A DNA stretch of 64,000 nucleotides from Candidatus Nitrosomaritimum khambatensis (GCA_011773785.1 WVWY01000026.1:4521-68520), one strand, 5' to 3'. Counted from the first letter of the stretch, positions 38,126 through 48,504 are shown. Made by a program: numbers and translations. Notes: a model not told the origin generated them from the letters alone.

Positions 38126-38260
38126 TTAATGGGGTTTGTTTATTGGATGAGGAGGAGTATTCTCATCATGGCAATCACAACTACACAAATGGGTTTCGTG
38201 ATTATTTAGACAATCAATACATTCGTAGTGTTTTCGTGTTTCACAAGATCCACAAATCAT
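38126..38260 (-). CDS. Small Cys/His-rich zinc-binding protein (44 aa)
   Basis: MICGSCETRKHYECIDCLNNHETHLCSCDCHDENTPPHPINKPH; overlaps a less plausible plus-strand ORF. Confidence 0.6.
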   Translation of the reverse strand: MICGSCETRKHYECIDCLNNHETHLCSCDCHDENTPPHPINKPH

Positions 38261-38306
38261 ACCTTCTTTCAATTAGTGATTCGATAGATTTGAATTTTTT
38301 GGAGAA

Positions 38307-38966
38307 CTAGTATTTTACCTCGCTTCTTTCCAGTAATTTTTCGGTTAGTTCAACATATCCTTGAGGATCTAAGGGCTTGGCAAATTTTTTGTCCACGTTA
38401 ATTAGATAAATTGAGTGAAGGCGTGCATTTAAAATGTCATCATGATTAATTGGAGGATTTTTGTAATACCGATCACATAGATCTTGTACTTTTTTAACAT
38501 CATCTTTTTTCCTTGCATTTGGAGGAATTAGGAAAATTTTTGGGATGGGTATGATGCCAGTAACAGGTGTTGCCAATGAAAATTTTGCGCAATATTTGCT
38601 GTATCGTGCAATTTTACTCATAATTCGTGCAGTTAGATAATCATTAGTGTCTAATGCATGGTCAGGGGGAGTAAACCCTGTTTCAATTTCAAGTATTGTA
38701 TCACCATCGCCCTTTTTTGCAAAAAGGTCACAAACAAGAATTTCTGAGACTTGTTTTTCCACCTCTACGGAATATCCATCGGCAATTAGATTTGCCGCGC
38801 AAATTAACTCTAAAACAGAATGATTAATTTTGACTAGATTTTTTTTATACATTTCAATTAGTTGTTGCCTCACATAATTGAGTTTAGGCAAATCTTGTTC
38901 TCTAAGTTGAGTGGAAAGACTGCCAGTTACCTCATAAACATCATTTTGAAATTTTTCTAAATCCAT
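38307..38966 (-). CDS. Conserved protein with possible PD-(D/E)xK nuclease fold
   Basis: DGYSVEVEKQVSEILVCDLFAKKGDGDTILEIETG. Confidence 0.45.
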   Translation of the reverse strand: MDLEKFQNDVYEVTGSLSTQLREQDLPKLNYVRQQLIEMYKKNLVKINHSVLELICAANLIADGYSVEVEKQVSEILVCDLFAKKGDGDTILEIETGFTPPDHALDTNDYLTARIMSKIARYSKYCAKFSLATPVTGIIPIPKIFLIPPNARKKDDVKKVQDLCDRYYKNPPINHDDILNARLHSIYLINVDKKFAKPLDPQGYVELTEKLLERSEVKY

Positions 38967-39086
38967 TTGTAGATAGTTAGCCTAGTAGTTTAAGAACTAC
39001 ACGGGGAAAATTAATCAAAAATAATTGAAGAAAAATTAACTTTTCTTCATATCGATTCTTAACAACTCAAACCAAAATGAGGTTCC

Positions 39087-40172
39087 ATGTTCAAGAACGT
39101 GATGCTCTTAGGATTATTTGCAGTTTTGGTGCTTATCCCCCTAGTCTCAAATTCTGAGGCAAAATTATGGGATTTACAGGTTCAAGCTAATGTAGAAAAT
39201 TCGCCTATTATTTCTGGAGAAAGACCAATTGTTTCAGGTGTAGTTACTGATCATGCATCAAATCCAGTATACAAAGCAACAGTCAATGTAAAATCCCAAT
39301 CCATGTCTATTTTTACAACAACTAGTCAGTCAGGAGAATTTAGTGTTGAGCTTGGAAAACATGAAAGAATTCCAGGAAATTACATTGTTACTGTTTCTGT
39401 TTCAACCTTGGATGGGAAAACAGGTATGACAACCACCCAATTCCAAGTGAAAGGAGAACTTTCGCCAACAACTGTAACAAACGCTAAACTATCAACACCC
39501 CAAGCGCAAAAATATCTAAATTCCAATCCTGAAGATTTTGCTAAAAATCCCATAGGCCTTATGCTATACAACTATTATCAAAAATTATACCAAGAATATC
39601 TTGAAGAGCAGCAAATCAGCAATCAAATTACTCAAGAACAACAATATCAAAAGCAACAACAAGATATTGCAAAAGGACTAAGAATCCAGGCTATAGAAGA
39701 GTTTAAACCAAAACCGGGAATTTTTTCAGGTCCACAATATGAAAATTATGTCAATAATCTAAACGACGAGGTAAAAGATGTGGTTGTTGAACACTTGGAG
39801 TTTACAAAAAATTTGTTTTATGAAGCCCAGCAGATAAGAAATGAAATTATTGAAAATGGTGGTAGTCCCAAAGAAGCTCACCAAGCATACCTGGAAAAAC
39901 TAAGTACAAGTAGAGATATGATAGAAAATTATCAAAAAGAACCAGAGATTTCTGCTGAAACTGAACAAAATGTAGTAGAAAATGAGCCTACAGAAATTCA
40001 AAATCTCGCAACAGACGAGAATGTTGATGCAGAGTCATCAATACTAGTTAACGTAAACGGAGTAATGTTGGAAGTAGATTACAATGACTCCATATTTGTA
40101 GTGGAGGTAAATGGCCAAGTTTTACAATTCACAGTCCAAGATGGAAAATTAATCCAAATTAACTCTGATTAG
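39087..40172 (+). CDS. Secreted protein with carboxypeptidase-regulatory-like (Ig-like) domain
   Basis: Signal peptide; SGVVTDHASNPVYKATVNVKSQ...SGEFSVELGKHERIPGNYIVTVS. Confidence 0.6.
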   Translation: MFKNVMLLGLFAVLVLIPLVSNSEAKLWDLQVQANVENSPIISGERPIVSGVVTDHASNPVYKATVNVKSQSMSIFTTTSQSGEFSVELGKHERIPGNYIVTVSVSTLDGKTGMTTTQFQVKGELSPTTVTNAKLSTPQAQKYLNSNPEDFAKNPIGLMLYNYYQKLYQEYLEEQQISNQITQEQQYQKQQQDIAKGLRIQAIEEFKPKPGIFSGPQYENYVNNLNDEVKDVVVEHLEFTKNLFYEAQQIRNEIIENGGSPKEAHQAYLEKLSTSRDMIENYQKEPEISAETEQNVVENEPTEIQNLATDENVDAESSILVNVNGVMLEVDYNDSIFVVEVNGQVLQFTVQDGKLIQINSD

Positions 40173-40211
40173 AAATCAAGAATCAAACAATAATTTGAAA
40201 AGAGAATTATT

Positions 40212-40790
40212 TTATTCAAAAGATTTTATCATTTCAATAATTTCTCCTAAAAGTACATCATCTGGATTTACAAAGAATGTTCCAAGAGTTGCTATTGTGA
40301 TTAAGGTAATTGCGCCAATTATTCTAATCATCATATCTCGTTTGTTATGCTTTTTTTGTTCTTTTGCCAAACCATCAAGAACAGTTTTTGCAATTTTTTT
40401 TGTTAGGTCTTGATCATCTATTGTAGTATCTCGTTTTATTGGATTTAGATTGATATCGCTTACAAACGGAAAGTTTTTCGCTTTGCATTCTTGGCAATCG
40501 ATGTTTCTTTTAGTAAGTTTAAACAAAACCCCCAAAAAGAATGCAGAATATACTGCAACTATACTTAGAAAAGGAATCAAATCACCTTGAACAAAAAGAT
40601 ACCCATAAACTAAAACAAAAAATCCCAAAGGAGGAACGATAAAAATAAAATTCTGCTTTGCACGATTTGATTGGAAACTTCGATTTTTGTAGCTATGAAG
40701 CTTCAATGAACCACAATTAGAACAATGTTTTAGAGGACAAACTTGTGCAGTGTCATTATATTCTGTTTGACATAATGGGCACTTTTGCAT
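40212..40790 (-). CDS. Zinc-ribbon membrane protein
   Basis: CPLCQTEYNDTAQVCPLKHCSNCGS plus TM segments. Confidence 0.6.
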   Translation of the reverse strand: MQKCPLCQTEYNDTAQVCPLKHCSNCGSLKLHSYKNRSFQSNRAKQNFIFIVPPLGFFVLVYGYLFVQGDLIPFLSIVAVYSAFFLGVLFKLTKRNIDCQECKAKNFPFVSDINLNPIKRDTTIDDQDLTKKIAKTVLDGLAKEQKKHNKRDMMIRIIGAITLITIATLGTFFVNPDDVLLGEIIEMIKSFE

Positions 40791-40922
40791 TTTTTCCCTT
40801 AGCTTTGTCTCCTTTAAGAGACTTGTTGAGATACAATTTTTATGAATTCAGTCATAATTTACGCACAAAATTAGGTCTAAAAAGAAAGATTCAATTTTCC
40901 ACAAATAATAGGAATTATCAAA

Positions 40923-41276
40923 TTGCCCAAATCAAAATCAGGAATAGTCTATCATAAATCCTCATGCATTACTTGCAAAAGAACCCTAGATGAAATAGAT
41001 AGAATGAAGATGGACATAGAAAAAAGAGATTTTTTCAAAGACCCTTTTACTGAAGAGGAATTAAAAAAAATCATCAAGATTGTTGGAAAATCCCCCTATG
41101 AAATGCTAAGAAAACGGGACAAAATGTACAAGGAACTAGGATTAGAAGACAAAAAACCATCAGACAGTCAGATAATAAAGCTCATGGTAAAATATCCAGG
41201 ATTAATTCAACGACCTATCATAATTAAAAAAAATATGGCAACAGTAGGAAAAGCAGATTTGAAAAAATTAAAGTAA
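40923..41276 (+). CDS. ArsC/Spx-family protein
   Basis: YHKSSCITCKRTLDEI...KRDFFKDPFTEEELKKIIKIVGKSPYEMLRKR. Confidence 0.8.
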   Translation: MPKSKSGIVYHKSSCITCKRTLDEIDRMKMDIEKRDFFKDPFTEEELKKIIKIVGKSPYEMLRKRDKMYKELGLEDKKPSDSQIIKLMVKYPGLIQRPIIIKKNMATVGKADLKKLK

Positions 41277-41278
41277 TT

Positions 41279-41524
41279 TTACTCTTCTTTTTTAAAAATT
41301 CGAACAGCTTCCAAATGAGAACAATTAGCTTTTAGGCCCTTTCCGTGATGGAATTTATAGAAATTTTTGAAACCTGGACATTCACATGAATCAGAAGTTA
41401 CAAAGTAGGATTTGTCAGGATCAGAAGAAGATTTTATTTGATAAAGGTCATCATCTATTTTTTTCACCCCGCTAGTTTCAACAAGTTTTTTTGCCTTTTT
41501 TATGGTGCTTGCACTCATAATCAA
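41279..41524 (-). CDS. SWIM-type zinc-finger protein
   Basis: SDSCECPGFKNFYKFHHGKGLKANCSHLEAV. Confidence 0.65.
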   Translation of the reverse strand: MIMSASTIKKAKKLVETSGVKKIDDDLYQIKSSSDPDKSYFVTSDSCECPGFKNFYKFHHGKGLKANCSHLEAVRIFKKEE

Positions 41525-41536
41525 ATTTTTGTAAAG

Positions 41537-41836
41537 TTATTTTTTATTCTTTATTTTTTTCATTACTTCAGACCAATTATCACCAGTTGCTTTCCCTTGA
41601 GCTAAGGCATTTTCATAAAGCAGCTCCATAGTCCATGCAATAATTTCTCCCCAGATGGCCTTTAACGACTCATCGTCAGTCCACAGAACACTTGTTTTTA
41701 CAGCATTCATCGCCAGTATGTTGGTTGCATTTTTTTGAGGATTTTTGTTCCATTTTTCTATGACTCTGTCGCAAAAATCCAAAATATCTTGCTTAGTTAG
41801 AGCCAATTTATCAGGCTCAAAACTGGTCTTTTTCAA
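41537..41836 (-). CDS. Conserved hypothetical protein
   Basis: 99-aa ORF. Confidence 0.5.
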   Translation of the reverse strand: MKKTSFEPDKLALTKQDILDFCDRVIEKWNKNPQKNATNILAMNAVKTSVLWTDDESLKAIWGEIIAWTMELLYENALAQGKATGDNWSEVMKKIKNKK

Positions 41837-41989
41837 TAGAATTTCTTCTGGTTTGTACTAAATTAGATTTTTCTTTATTCTCATCATCGATGTTATATTT
41901 TGTTCCAAAAAGGTATGAAATTATTAATAAACTAATTCAGATCTTCAGTTTAATCAATTGTTATAAACTGAGATTTTTATTCCAAGTTA

Positions 41990-43042
41990 TTGGGATTAAA
42001 AAAATTCGTTGCGACAAGAATTGTCACAATGTTTGGGGTTTTAATGGTGACCTTGCTTCTTACTATTTCTCTTGTGGGATCAAATATGGATACCATCCTC
42101 AAGCAAGGAGTTGCATACCAAGTAAGAACTGAGATTACCAGTGATCCTACAATTGCAAGCAGTTTCTCATCCACAGAAGAATTTGACGCATACATACAAA
42201 ATCAAATTGAACTTGCCACAGAAGTTTTAGGACTAGATGAGCCGTGGTATTCACCGCAAAGAATTGGTTTGACTATGTACAAGATACTTTTACTTGATTT
42301 TGGTAATGCCACTTTCCTTACAAGTGACGCTGGCTCACCAGACGTCAGAGAAATTATTTTTGAAAAACTTCCCCGAACCATTTTACTTTTCACAACAGCA
42401 ACAATAATCATTTCAGTAATCGGAATTTTCCTAGGAGCCCTATCAGGAAGTAAAGTGGGATCTGTAGTAGATAGAATAACTTCAAGTTTTGCGATAATTA
42501 GTTCAAGTTTTCCAGTATGGTGGATTGGAATGATAATGATTTTTGTTTTTGCGTTTATGTATCAAATTTTTCCAGCAAGAGCAACGCCTCCAATTCCTGC
42601 ATCGGATCCAAACTACTTTTTTTCCTTGTTATACCACATGACTCTTCCCCTCATTACAATCGTAATGATTGGTTTTGGTGCATGGGCATATTTGGTAAGA
42701 AATTTCATGGTAGGAATTATGCAAGAAGACTTTATCATGTCAAAAAAAGTCATTGGTATTAGCAAAAAGAAGATAATTTACACTCACGCCTTAAAAAACG
42801 CCGCACCACCCATAGTAACAATTCTAGCCCTTAGTCTTTCAGGCTCACTAGGAGGAGCAATAATCACAGAGGCAGTTTTTGATTGGCCGGGCATGGGCAG
42901 ATTATATTTTGAGGCAATAACAGTGATGGATTTGCCAGTAATTATTGGTGCAACCTACATTTTGACAGTATTTTTCTTGGTTAGTATTTTCATTGCAGAT
43001 TTACTTTATGGATACTTTGACCCAAGAGTGAGGACAGCTTAA
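41990..43042 (+). CDS. DppB-type ABC transporter permease
   Basis: BPD_transp_1 features; GGAIITEAVFDWPGMGRLYFEAI. Confidence 0.9.
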   Translation: MGLKKFVATRIVTMFGVLMVTLLLTISLVGSNMDTILKQGVAYQVRTEITSDPTIASSFSSTEEFDAYIQNQIELATEVLGLDEPWYSPQRIGLTMYKILLLDFGNATFLTSDAGSPDVREIIFEKLPRTILLFTTATIIISVIGIFLGALSGSKVGSVVDRITSSFAIISSSFPVWWIGMIMIFVFAFMYQIFPARATPPIPASDPNYFFSLLYHMTLPLITIVMIGFGAWAYLVRNFMVGIMQEDFIMSKKVIGISKKKIIYTHALKNAAPPIVTILALSLSGSLGGAIITEAVFDWPGMGRLYFEAITVMDLPVIIGATYILTVFFLVSIFIADLLYGYFDPRVRTA

Positions 43043-44406
43043 TGAGTATATCTCCTCAAGAAATAAAAAATGAGTTTGTTAGAAGTAGGGTAGGAATAGC
43101 TGGCCTTTCAATTTTAGGAATTCTTATCTTGGTTTCAATTACTGCAATGGTTGCCATTCCAAGTGAGACATTTAGTCAGTGGAACAACCCAAGCAATTGG
43201 ATTTCATATCCCAAAGTAGCAATTCCAGTATGGGTTAATCTGTTTTTAATTGAAAAAATTCCAGAACACAAAATTTTACAAAACCCTGTTGAAAAGATTG
43301 AAACTTCAGGGGACATATCTTTGGTATCTCATCAATTTGGTTTTTCTTTTGATTATGATGATTTTCCTAATGATTTCATTTACGAATTTTCTGCAAAATA
43401 TTCTGGTTCTCCTCTTTTACAAATTTCAGTAATCAGACCAGATGGAAAGACATTAAATTTGGTATCAACCTCTTTGCCTTATTCCAACACAGAAACAATG
43501 CATACTGAAAGAGTATTTTCGACAGATGATTCAATAAGAAAGAATTTGTTTTTACAATCAGATGAATTTGATTTTTCATTAAATAGATTGTCAGCTGAAG
43601 ACATTGTATTTGCAGAGTCAAATTCCCATAAACCACTAAAAGGAAACTATCTATTCATTGTTAATTTGTATGGAGTTAATTCAGAAAATCAAATTTCAGA
43701 TTCAACTCTAACTATCGGAGGAAAGGCATTTGGAATTATGGGAACAGATGAGTTAAGAAGAGACTTGGCAATTGGTTTGCTCTGGGGGACTCCGTTAGCC
43801 TTATTCATAGGCATAGTAGTGGCAATAGCCTCAGTCGCAATGGGTTTGGTTTATGGAGTGTATGCGGGCTACAGAGGTAAAAAGACCGACGAGGTAATGA
43901 TGAGATTCAATGACGTCATCTATGCCCTTCCTGCCCTACCATTTTTGATCATCCTTTCTGTGACCATAAGTAACAGCATTTTTCTTATGATTGGATTTTT
44001 AACCATTTTTGGATGGGTTGGCGTAGCCAAGGTTTCTAGAAGTATGGCACTTCAGATCAAAACTCGAGGATATATTGATGCTGCAGAAATGATGGGGCAG
44101 AAAAAATCAAAAATTATTCTACGGCATATTTTACCACAGTTACTTCCATACGCATTTGCAAGTATAGCCATATCCGTTCCAGCCGCAATCACAACTGAAG
44201 CGGGTTTGAGTTTTCTTGGACTAGGAGATCCGTCATTTCCAACATGGGGCCAAATTTTACACGACGCCAATGTTTTTGGAGCTGCCTCAAGAGGATTATG
44301 GTGGTGGATAATGCCACCAGGTGTGATGATAGCAATTACGGGACTAGCCTTTGTCTTTATAGGAAATGCACTTGATGTTATTGTAAATCCAAAACTACGA
44401 AGATAG
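43042..44406 (+). CDS. DppC-type ABC transporter permease with large insertion after TM1
   Basis: GTDELRRDLAIGLLWGTPLALFIGI...AGLSFLGLGDPSFPTWGQIL. Confidence 0.9.
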   Translation: MSISPQEIKNEFVRSRVGIAGLSILGILILVSITAMVAIPSETFSQWNNPSNWISYPKVAIPVWVNLFLIEKIPEHKILQNPVEKIETSGDISLVSHQFGFSFDYDDFPNDFIYEFSAKYSGSPLLQISVIRPDGKTLNLVSTSLPYSNTETMHTERVFSTDDSIRKNLFLQSDEFDFSLNRLSAEDIVFAESNSHKPLKGNYLFIVNLYGVNSENQISDSTLTIGGKAFGIMGTDELRRDLAIGLLWGTPLALFIGIVVAIASVAMGLVYGVYAGYRGKKTDEVMMRFNDVIYALPALPFLIILSVTISNSIFLMIGFLTIFGWVGVAKVSRSMALQIKTRGYIDAAEMMGQKKSKIILRHILPQLLPYAFASIAISVPAAITTEAGLSFLGLGDPSFPTWGQILHDANVFGAASRGLWWWIMPPGVMIAITGLAFVFIGNALDVIVNPKLRR

Positions 44407-44781
44407 TCAATTGTTCAATTCAAATTTTCTAATGACATCTAAAGTAGAGTCATTAAGTTTTATTGTATAAGTTGCCATGCTAGGGTCTTGAGATTCTGAT
44501 AGAGTTTCAGCAAATTTCTTCTTTTCAGGATCAATTGAATCGCTTTCACTAACACATAACGGAAATTTTTTCATTGAGATATTTTGATTTTGGAGATATT
44601 CAATGAATTTTTTGTAATTTTGAGGTTCATTCCATTGTTGGCTCTTTTCTTGGCGCGACCCAATCCAGATATCGACAGAATTTTGATAAATTACCTTTTT
44701 TCGTAGATCGTCTAATGACATTGCAGAATTAAAAATCTGCTCTTTGCATCTTAGAACCACATCTAGGACATGAACCGCCAC
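44407..44781 (-). CDS. Hypothetical protein
   Basis: 124-aa ORF. Confidence 0.5.
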   Translation of the reverse strand: MAVHVLDVVLRCKEQIFNSAMSLDDLRKKVIYQNSVDIWIGSRQEKSQQWNEPQNYKKFIEYLQNQNISMKKFPLCVSESDSIDPEKKKFAETLSESQDPSMATYTIKLNDSTLDVIRKFELNN

Positions 44782-45043
44782 TATGTTTGCTATTACAAAC
44801 TAGGCATACGTAACGTACTTTGGCGTTGCCCCCGCCACCTCCAAAGAAACCTCCGCCGGTACCGGTTCCACCACCATATCCGCCCATACGACTCATGGCG
44901 CGTCTGCGTAAAAGCAATGGGAATACAATGAAGATTCCTAAAGCAGCAGCTAAACCATAGGGGAATGGCAAAATCATTTGCAAACCGATGCTAATAGCTA
45001 AAGAGGCAAATAAGAAAATCAAGTAAGTTTTGAAACTAAACAA
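44729..45043 (-). CDS. 2-TM, Gly-rich linker, zinc-ribbon protein
   Basis: GGYGGGTGTGGGFFGGGGGNAKVRYVCLVCNSKHSGGSCPRCGSKM. Confidence 0.65.
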   Translation of the reverse strand: MFSFKTYLIFLFASLAISIGLQMILPFPYGLAAALGIFIVFPLLLRRRAMSRMGGYGGGTGTGGGFFGGGGGNAKVRYVCLVCNSKHSGGSCPRCGSKMQRADF

Positions 45044-45124
45044 TTCATTGAGAATACCTTTAAAATCCTTATAAAGTTTTGTCAGTATTTATCAAATTAC
45101 CATCATAAATTAAAAAAAATCATA

Positions 45125-45523
45125 TCAAATAATTTCTAAGGGAATTGAATTTCCTTTGCTATCCCATGCAAAAATATCATCATCTCCATATGGGTGTTGC
45201 ACAATTATTGAAACAAGACCAAAAAAATTATGCAAATCAGTAAGGGATGGTTCTGCTGAGCCACTTGGGTGCGAATGAACAATTCCCACATAGCTCATAT
45301 CAAAAGGCAAAAAGGAATGTGGAAATCCCGCAAAGGTAGGTCCAGTATGACTAAATGGAGGAATAACTAGACCGTCAATTGTAATATTTCCTTTTTTGGA
45401 TTTTCCTTTGAGAATAAGGATGCTTTCATTTGGATGTTTAATTTTGCAATAAGATGAGATGCTATCCACAACATCTTGTTTTAATGAAACCCGCCGTTCA
45501 TAGGATTTTTTCTTAAAAATCAC
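45125..45523 (-). CDS. JAMM/MPN+ metalloprotease (Mov34 family)
   Basis: HSHPSGSAEPSLTD exactly fits HxHx7SxxD. Confidence 0.88.
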   Translation of the reverse strand: MIFKKKSYERRVSLKQDVVDSISSYCKIKHPNESILILKGKSKKGNITIDGLVIPPFSHTGPTFAGFPHSFLPFDMSYVGIVHSHPSGSAEPSLTDLHNFFGLVSIIVQHPYGDDDIFAWDSKGNSIPLEII

Positions 45524-45554
45524 AAAAAGAATTCCTTTACAATACTAATTAATT

Positions 45555-46835
45555 TTAAGATGTTCGAACCACAGTATAGTCCGTATTGGAAAACCTCTTT
45601 AATTTTCCTTGAATTTCAGAAATCTTTCTGGGGATACTTGCTTTGTTTTCTTCAATATCTTTTTTAAAAGAAGAGATTTTGGATTCCAGGTCTTTTTGTT
45701 GATTGGCCTCTTTTTCTACCTCACTGTTTAGTTGTGATAGCTGGGTATTATCAAAACTTGCCAATTTGTTTTGAAATTCTTTCTTTTTGTCTTCAAATTC
45801 CTTTACTTTGGTTATAAAAGAATCAAGGGATTCTTCAGTTTCTGTTAGATGACTCATGGACTTTTCAATGTCTTTCACAGAAATTGAACCTGATGAAATG
45901 CCTTTTCTTACATTTTCTAAAATTACAAGAATTGAATCCTGGTTTTTAGATTCCAACACATCTAAAGGAGAATTGATTAGTTGAGAGAGGAGTGATTTTT
46001 GCTCCTTATCCAAAGAAGATGCATACTCATAACGGCTCAGGGGCCTTGAGATTTTAGTAAATTGAGAATCAATTTGGCTTTTTATTTGATTTTTACCTTG
46101 TTTAAATTCAGAAAATTCTTGATTTAATTTTAAAAATTCTTTATAATCTGAAGAAGATTTGATTGTTTCAATAGATTTTTGATTATTTTGAATTTTGTCT
46201 TTTAATGAATTTATTGAATCTTCAAATTCCTGTATTCTTTTGTTTTTGTTTACAATTTCTGAATCTAAATTCGATATGTCTTGTAAAAGTTGAGTGATTT
46301 CATCAGAGGATACTTTAGAGTCTTGAAAATTATTAATCAATCTTTCAATTTCTTTACTGTTTGAATTCATTACCGACAAAATTTCTTTTAGTTTTTCAGC
46401 ATACTTTTTTGCAAAAATATGAATAACTCTTGTTTGGCGTCCTAAAACATCACCAATTTTTTTTAGTTTCTGATTAAGAGTATTGCTCATTTCAGAAATA
46501 TTATCAATAGAAGAAATATCAGGTAAATCTGTTGCCTCTTTTTTTATTACCTCGATTACTTGCTTTTTTCCCCTTACAACAATTATTCTTAGATGTTTAT
46601 CAATGTCATCAACTTTTAGATCATCTTTTTCAAGTTCTCTGATGATTCCTGCAAGCTCTTTGATTAAAGGAGAAACCTGATTTCTAAGGGATTTTATTTC
46701 AGCCAAAGTTTGAGTATTTCTTAATTTTAACAAATCCTGCGTGACTTTTCCAACTTCAGATAACTGAATTTCTTTTTTACTGGGAATTTCTTTGGGAATT
46801 TCTTTTTCCTTCTTTTTTCCCCAACCAAATACCAT
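45555..46835 (-). CDS. Long coiled-coil protein
   Basis: 426 aa with extended heptads. Confidence 0.7.
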   Translation of the reverse strand: MVFGWGKKKEKEIPKEIPSKKEIQLSEVGKVTQDLLKLRNTQTLAEIKSLRNQVSPLIKELAGIIRELEKDDLKVDDIDKHLRIIVVRGKKQVIEVIKKEATDLPDISSIDNISEMSNTLNQKLKKIGDVLGRQTRVIHIFAKKYAEKLKEILSVMNSNSKEIERLINNFQDSKVSSDEITQLLQDISNLDSEIVNKNKRIQEFEDSINSLKDKIQNNQKSIETIKSSSDYKEFLKLNQEFSEFKQGKNQIKSQIDSQFTKISRPLSRYEYASSLDKEQKSLLSQLINSPLDVLESKNQDSILVILENVRKGISSGSISVKDIEKSMSHLTETEESLDSFITKVKEFEDKKKEFQNKLASFDNTQLSQLNSEVEKEANQQKDLESKISSFKKDIEENKASIPRKISEIQGKLKRFSNTDYTVVRTS

Positions 46836-46965
46836 TTGTAAATATTGAATTTTGGGGATTAAATGTGTTCGAAAAAACGAGATCCTCAGTAAAAAGAACG
46901 GATTTCAAATAATCTAAGTATAATCCAAGATTAAATTTAAAATCAAGCCCAAAATAGCCATAATT

Positions 46966-47424
46966 ATGGTCAAATCTGGTAAAGCCTACCATACAGGAAT
47001 GGTAAAAAAATCAATTACCATTAATGCCCCAAAAAACAAAGTCTGGAGAAAAATTAGCAATATTGTTGGACTTCCCTCATGGTTGGTGGATGTTAAAAAA
47101 ACTGAATACCTTTCAAAGAAAAAACGAGGAGTAGGAGCAATACGAAAACTTACTTTCAATGATGGAAACACAATAGAAGAGCATGTAGTTGCTTGGAAAG
47201 ATGGAGAATACTTTACATACATTGCAACTGAAGGACTTCCTTTACGTGCTTATGTTGCAACTTTATCAATCAAGCCCAAAAGCAAAAACTCTGTAACACT
47301 AACATGGGAATCCTATGTCAACAGTCAAAAAATGACAGAAAAAGAATTTTTGGAGTTTCTTGTTTTTATGGGTACGTTCTATGAAACTTCTCTTTGTAAT
47401 CTAAAAAGCCGTCTTGAAAAATAA
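46966..47424 (+). CDS. SRPBCC-family protein
   Basis: SITINAPKNKVWRKISNIVGLPSWLVDVKKTEYLS. Confidence 0.75.
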   Translation: MVKSGKAYHTGMVKKSITINAPKNKVWRKISNIVGLPSWLVDVKKTEYLSKKKRGVGAIRKLTFNDGNTIEEHVVAWKDGEYFTYIATEGLPLRAYVATLSIKPKSKNSVTLTWESYVNSQKMTEKEFLEFLVFMGTFYETSLCNLKSRLEK

Positions 47425-47469
47425 CCTAGACAAATCAAAGTGTAAATACAGTAAACTCAAACTAATATC

Positions 47470-47814
47470 ATGAGCGATATTCGATTTATTATGATTGGCG
47501 GTGCTTTGGTGTTTGCCGGATTTGTGGTGTTAGGTATTTTTGGAGGAAACTTTCAAACAGCAAACATAGAATCTGAAGAATTTGGTGATTGTTACGAATA
47601 TTTCGAAGATAGGGACCCAGTTCCTATACCATGTTCAGACAAAATGATTGATCAAAGTTCCTTCTTCGCAGTAATAGTTGCGCTAATGGCTGGTGGAGCA
47701 ATTGCTTTACTGAAAGGATGGAGAGGTGATTGGGATAGTCGAGTAAAACCAGAAGATATGGTTGGTCCAAGTAGAGATAATCGAATGGATGGAGATGATT
47801 CAGATAGCAAATAG
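47470..47814 (+). CDS. 2-TM membrane protein
   Basis: Two hydrophobic segments. Confidence 0.6.
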   Translation: MSDIRFIMIGGALVFAGFVVLGIFGGNFQTANIESEEFGDCYEYFEDRDPVPIPCSDKMIDQSSFFAVIVALMAGGAIALLKGWRGDWDSRVKPEDMVGPSRDNRMDGDDSDSK

Positions 47815-47824
47815 AAAAAAGACT

Positions 47825-47962
47825 CTAAGATTTTTTTGAAAAATGTTTTTTCCTTTTATCCTCAGAGTCATCTTCTAACCTTTGGAAATATACTTCTTCG
47901 TATGGCATTTCTAGAAAATAATTACAAAATTTACATTTAAGCTTAAAGAAGGATTTGTCCAT
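47825..47962 (-). CDS. Small hypothetical protein (45 aa)
   Basis: MDKSFFKLKCKFCNYFLEMPYEEVYFQRLEDDSEDKRKKHFSKKS. Confidence 0.45.
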   Translation of the reverse strand: MDKSFFKLKCKFCNYFLEMPYEEVYFQRLEDDSEDKRKKHFSKKS

Positions 47963-47986
47963 GTATAGGCACGAGGGGAATGAGGA

Positions 47987-48364
47987 TTAGCTTTTTTCAA
48001 TAAGGTCTTTGAGATTTTTGAAAACTTCGTCAATCTCCCTCATTCTTTCATCAAACTGTGCGTCTGTAAGAACATCAGGTTTTGAGATAGTAACAATTAC
48101 CTCAGATTCATCTCCGCTAGGAACCACTCTCATTGGTACATCCCAAGCAGTTTCTTCATCTTCATACAAATGGTCTAGTATTCCAAAATTTTTGTTATGC
48201 TTGAATTTCAAATTTGCGTTTCCACGTGGTGTTGAAAAACTCCAAGAACCATCACCATTTTGTTTAGCATCTGGCATCATTTTTGGAGGAGAATTCAAAA
48301 TTGCATCAAAGACATCTCCTGTTTTTTTACTTACAGACAAAATGATTGTTCTAGATTTGGCCAC
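47987..48364 (-). CDS. SRPBCC-like conserved protein
   Basis: 125-aa ORF with SRPBCC-like spacing. Confidence 0.55.
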   Translation of the reverse strand: MAKSRTIILSVSKKTGDVFDAILNSPPKMMPDAKQNGDGSWSFSTPRGNANLKFKHNKNFGILDHLYEDEETAWDVPMRVVPSGDESEVIVTISKPDVLTDAQFDERMREIDEVFKNLKDLIEKS

Positions 48365-48504
48365 ATGGCAGTTTGAAGTTGATGCTTAAAAAGGATGTTG
48401 TAGAAATTATAAGTTCTATTCCTAGTATAGATCGCTTATCAGCATGATTGACTTTGATCTAATCCATACCATAACCTGATATATTATGAACCTAACTGAG
48501 CAAT

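Noticed and set aside
38113-38310. 65-aa plus-strand ORF
   Set aside because: The minus-strand Cys/His-rich ORF in the same place is more protein-like
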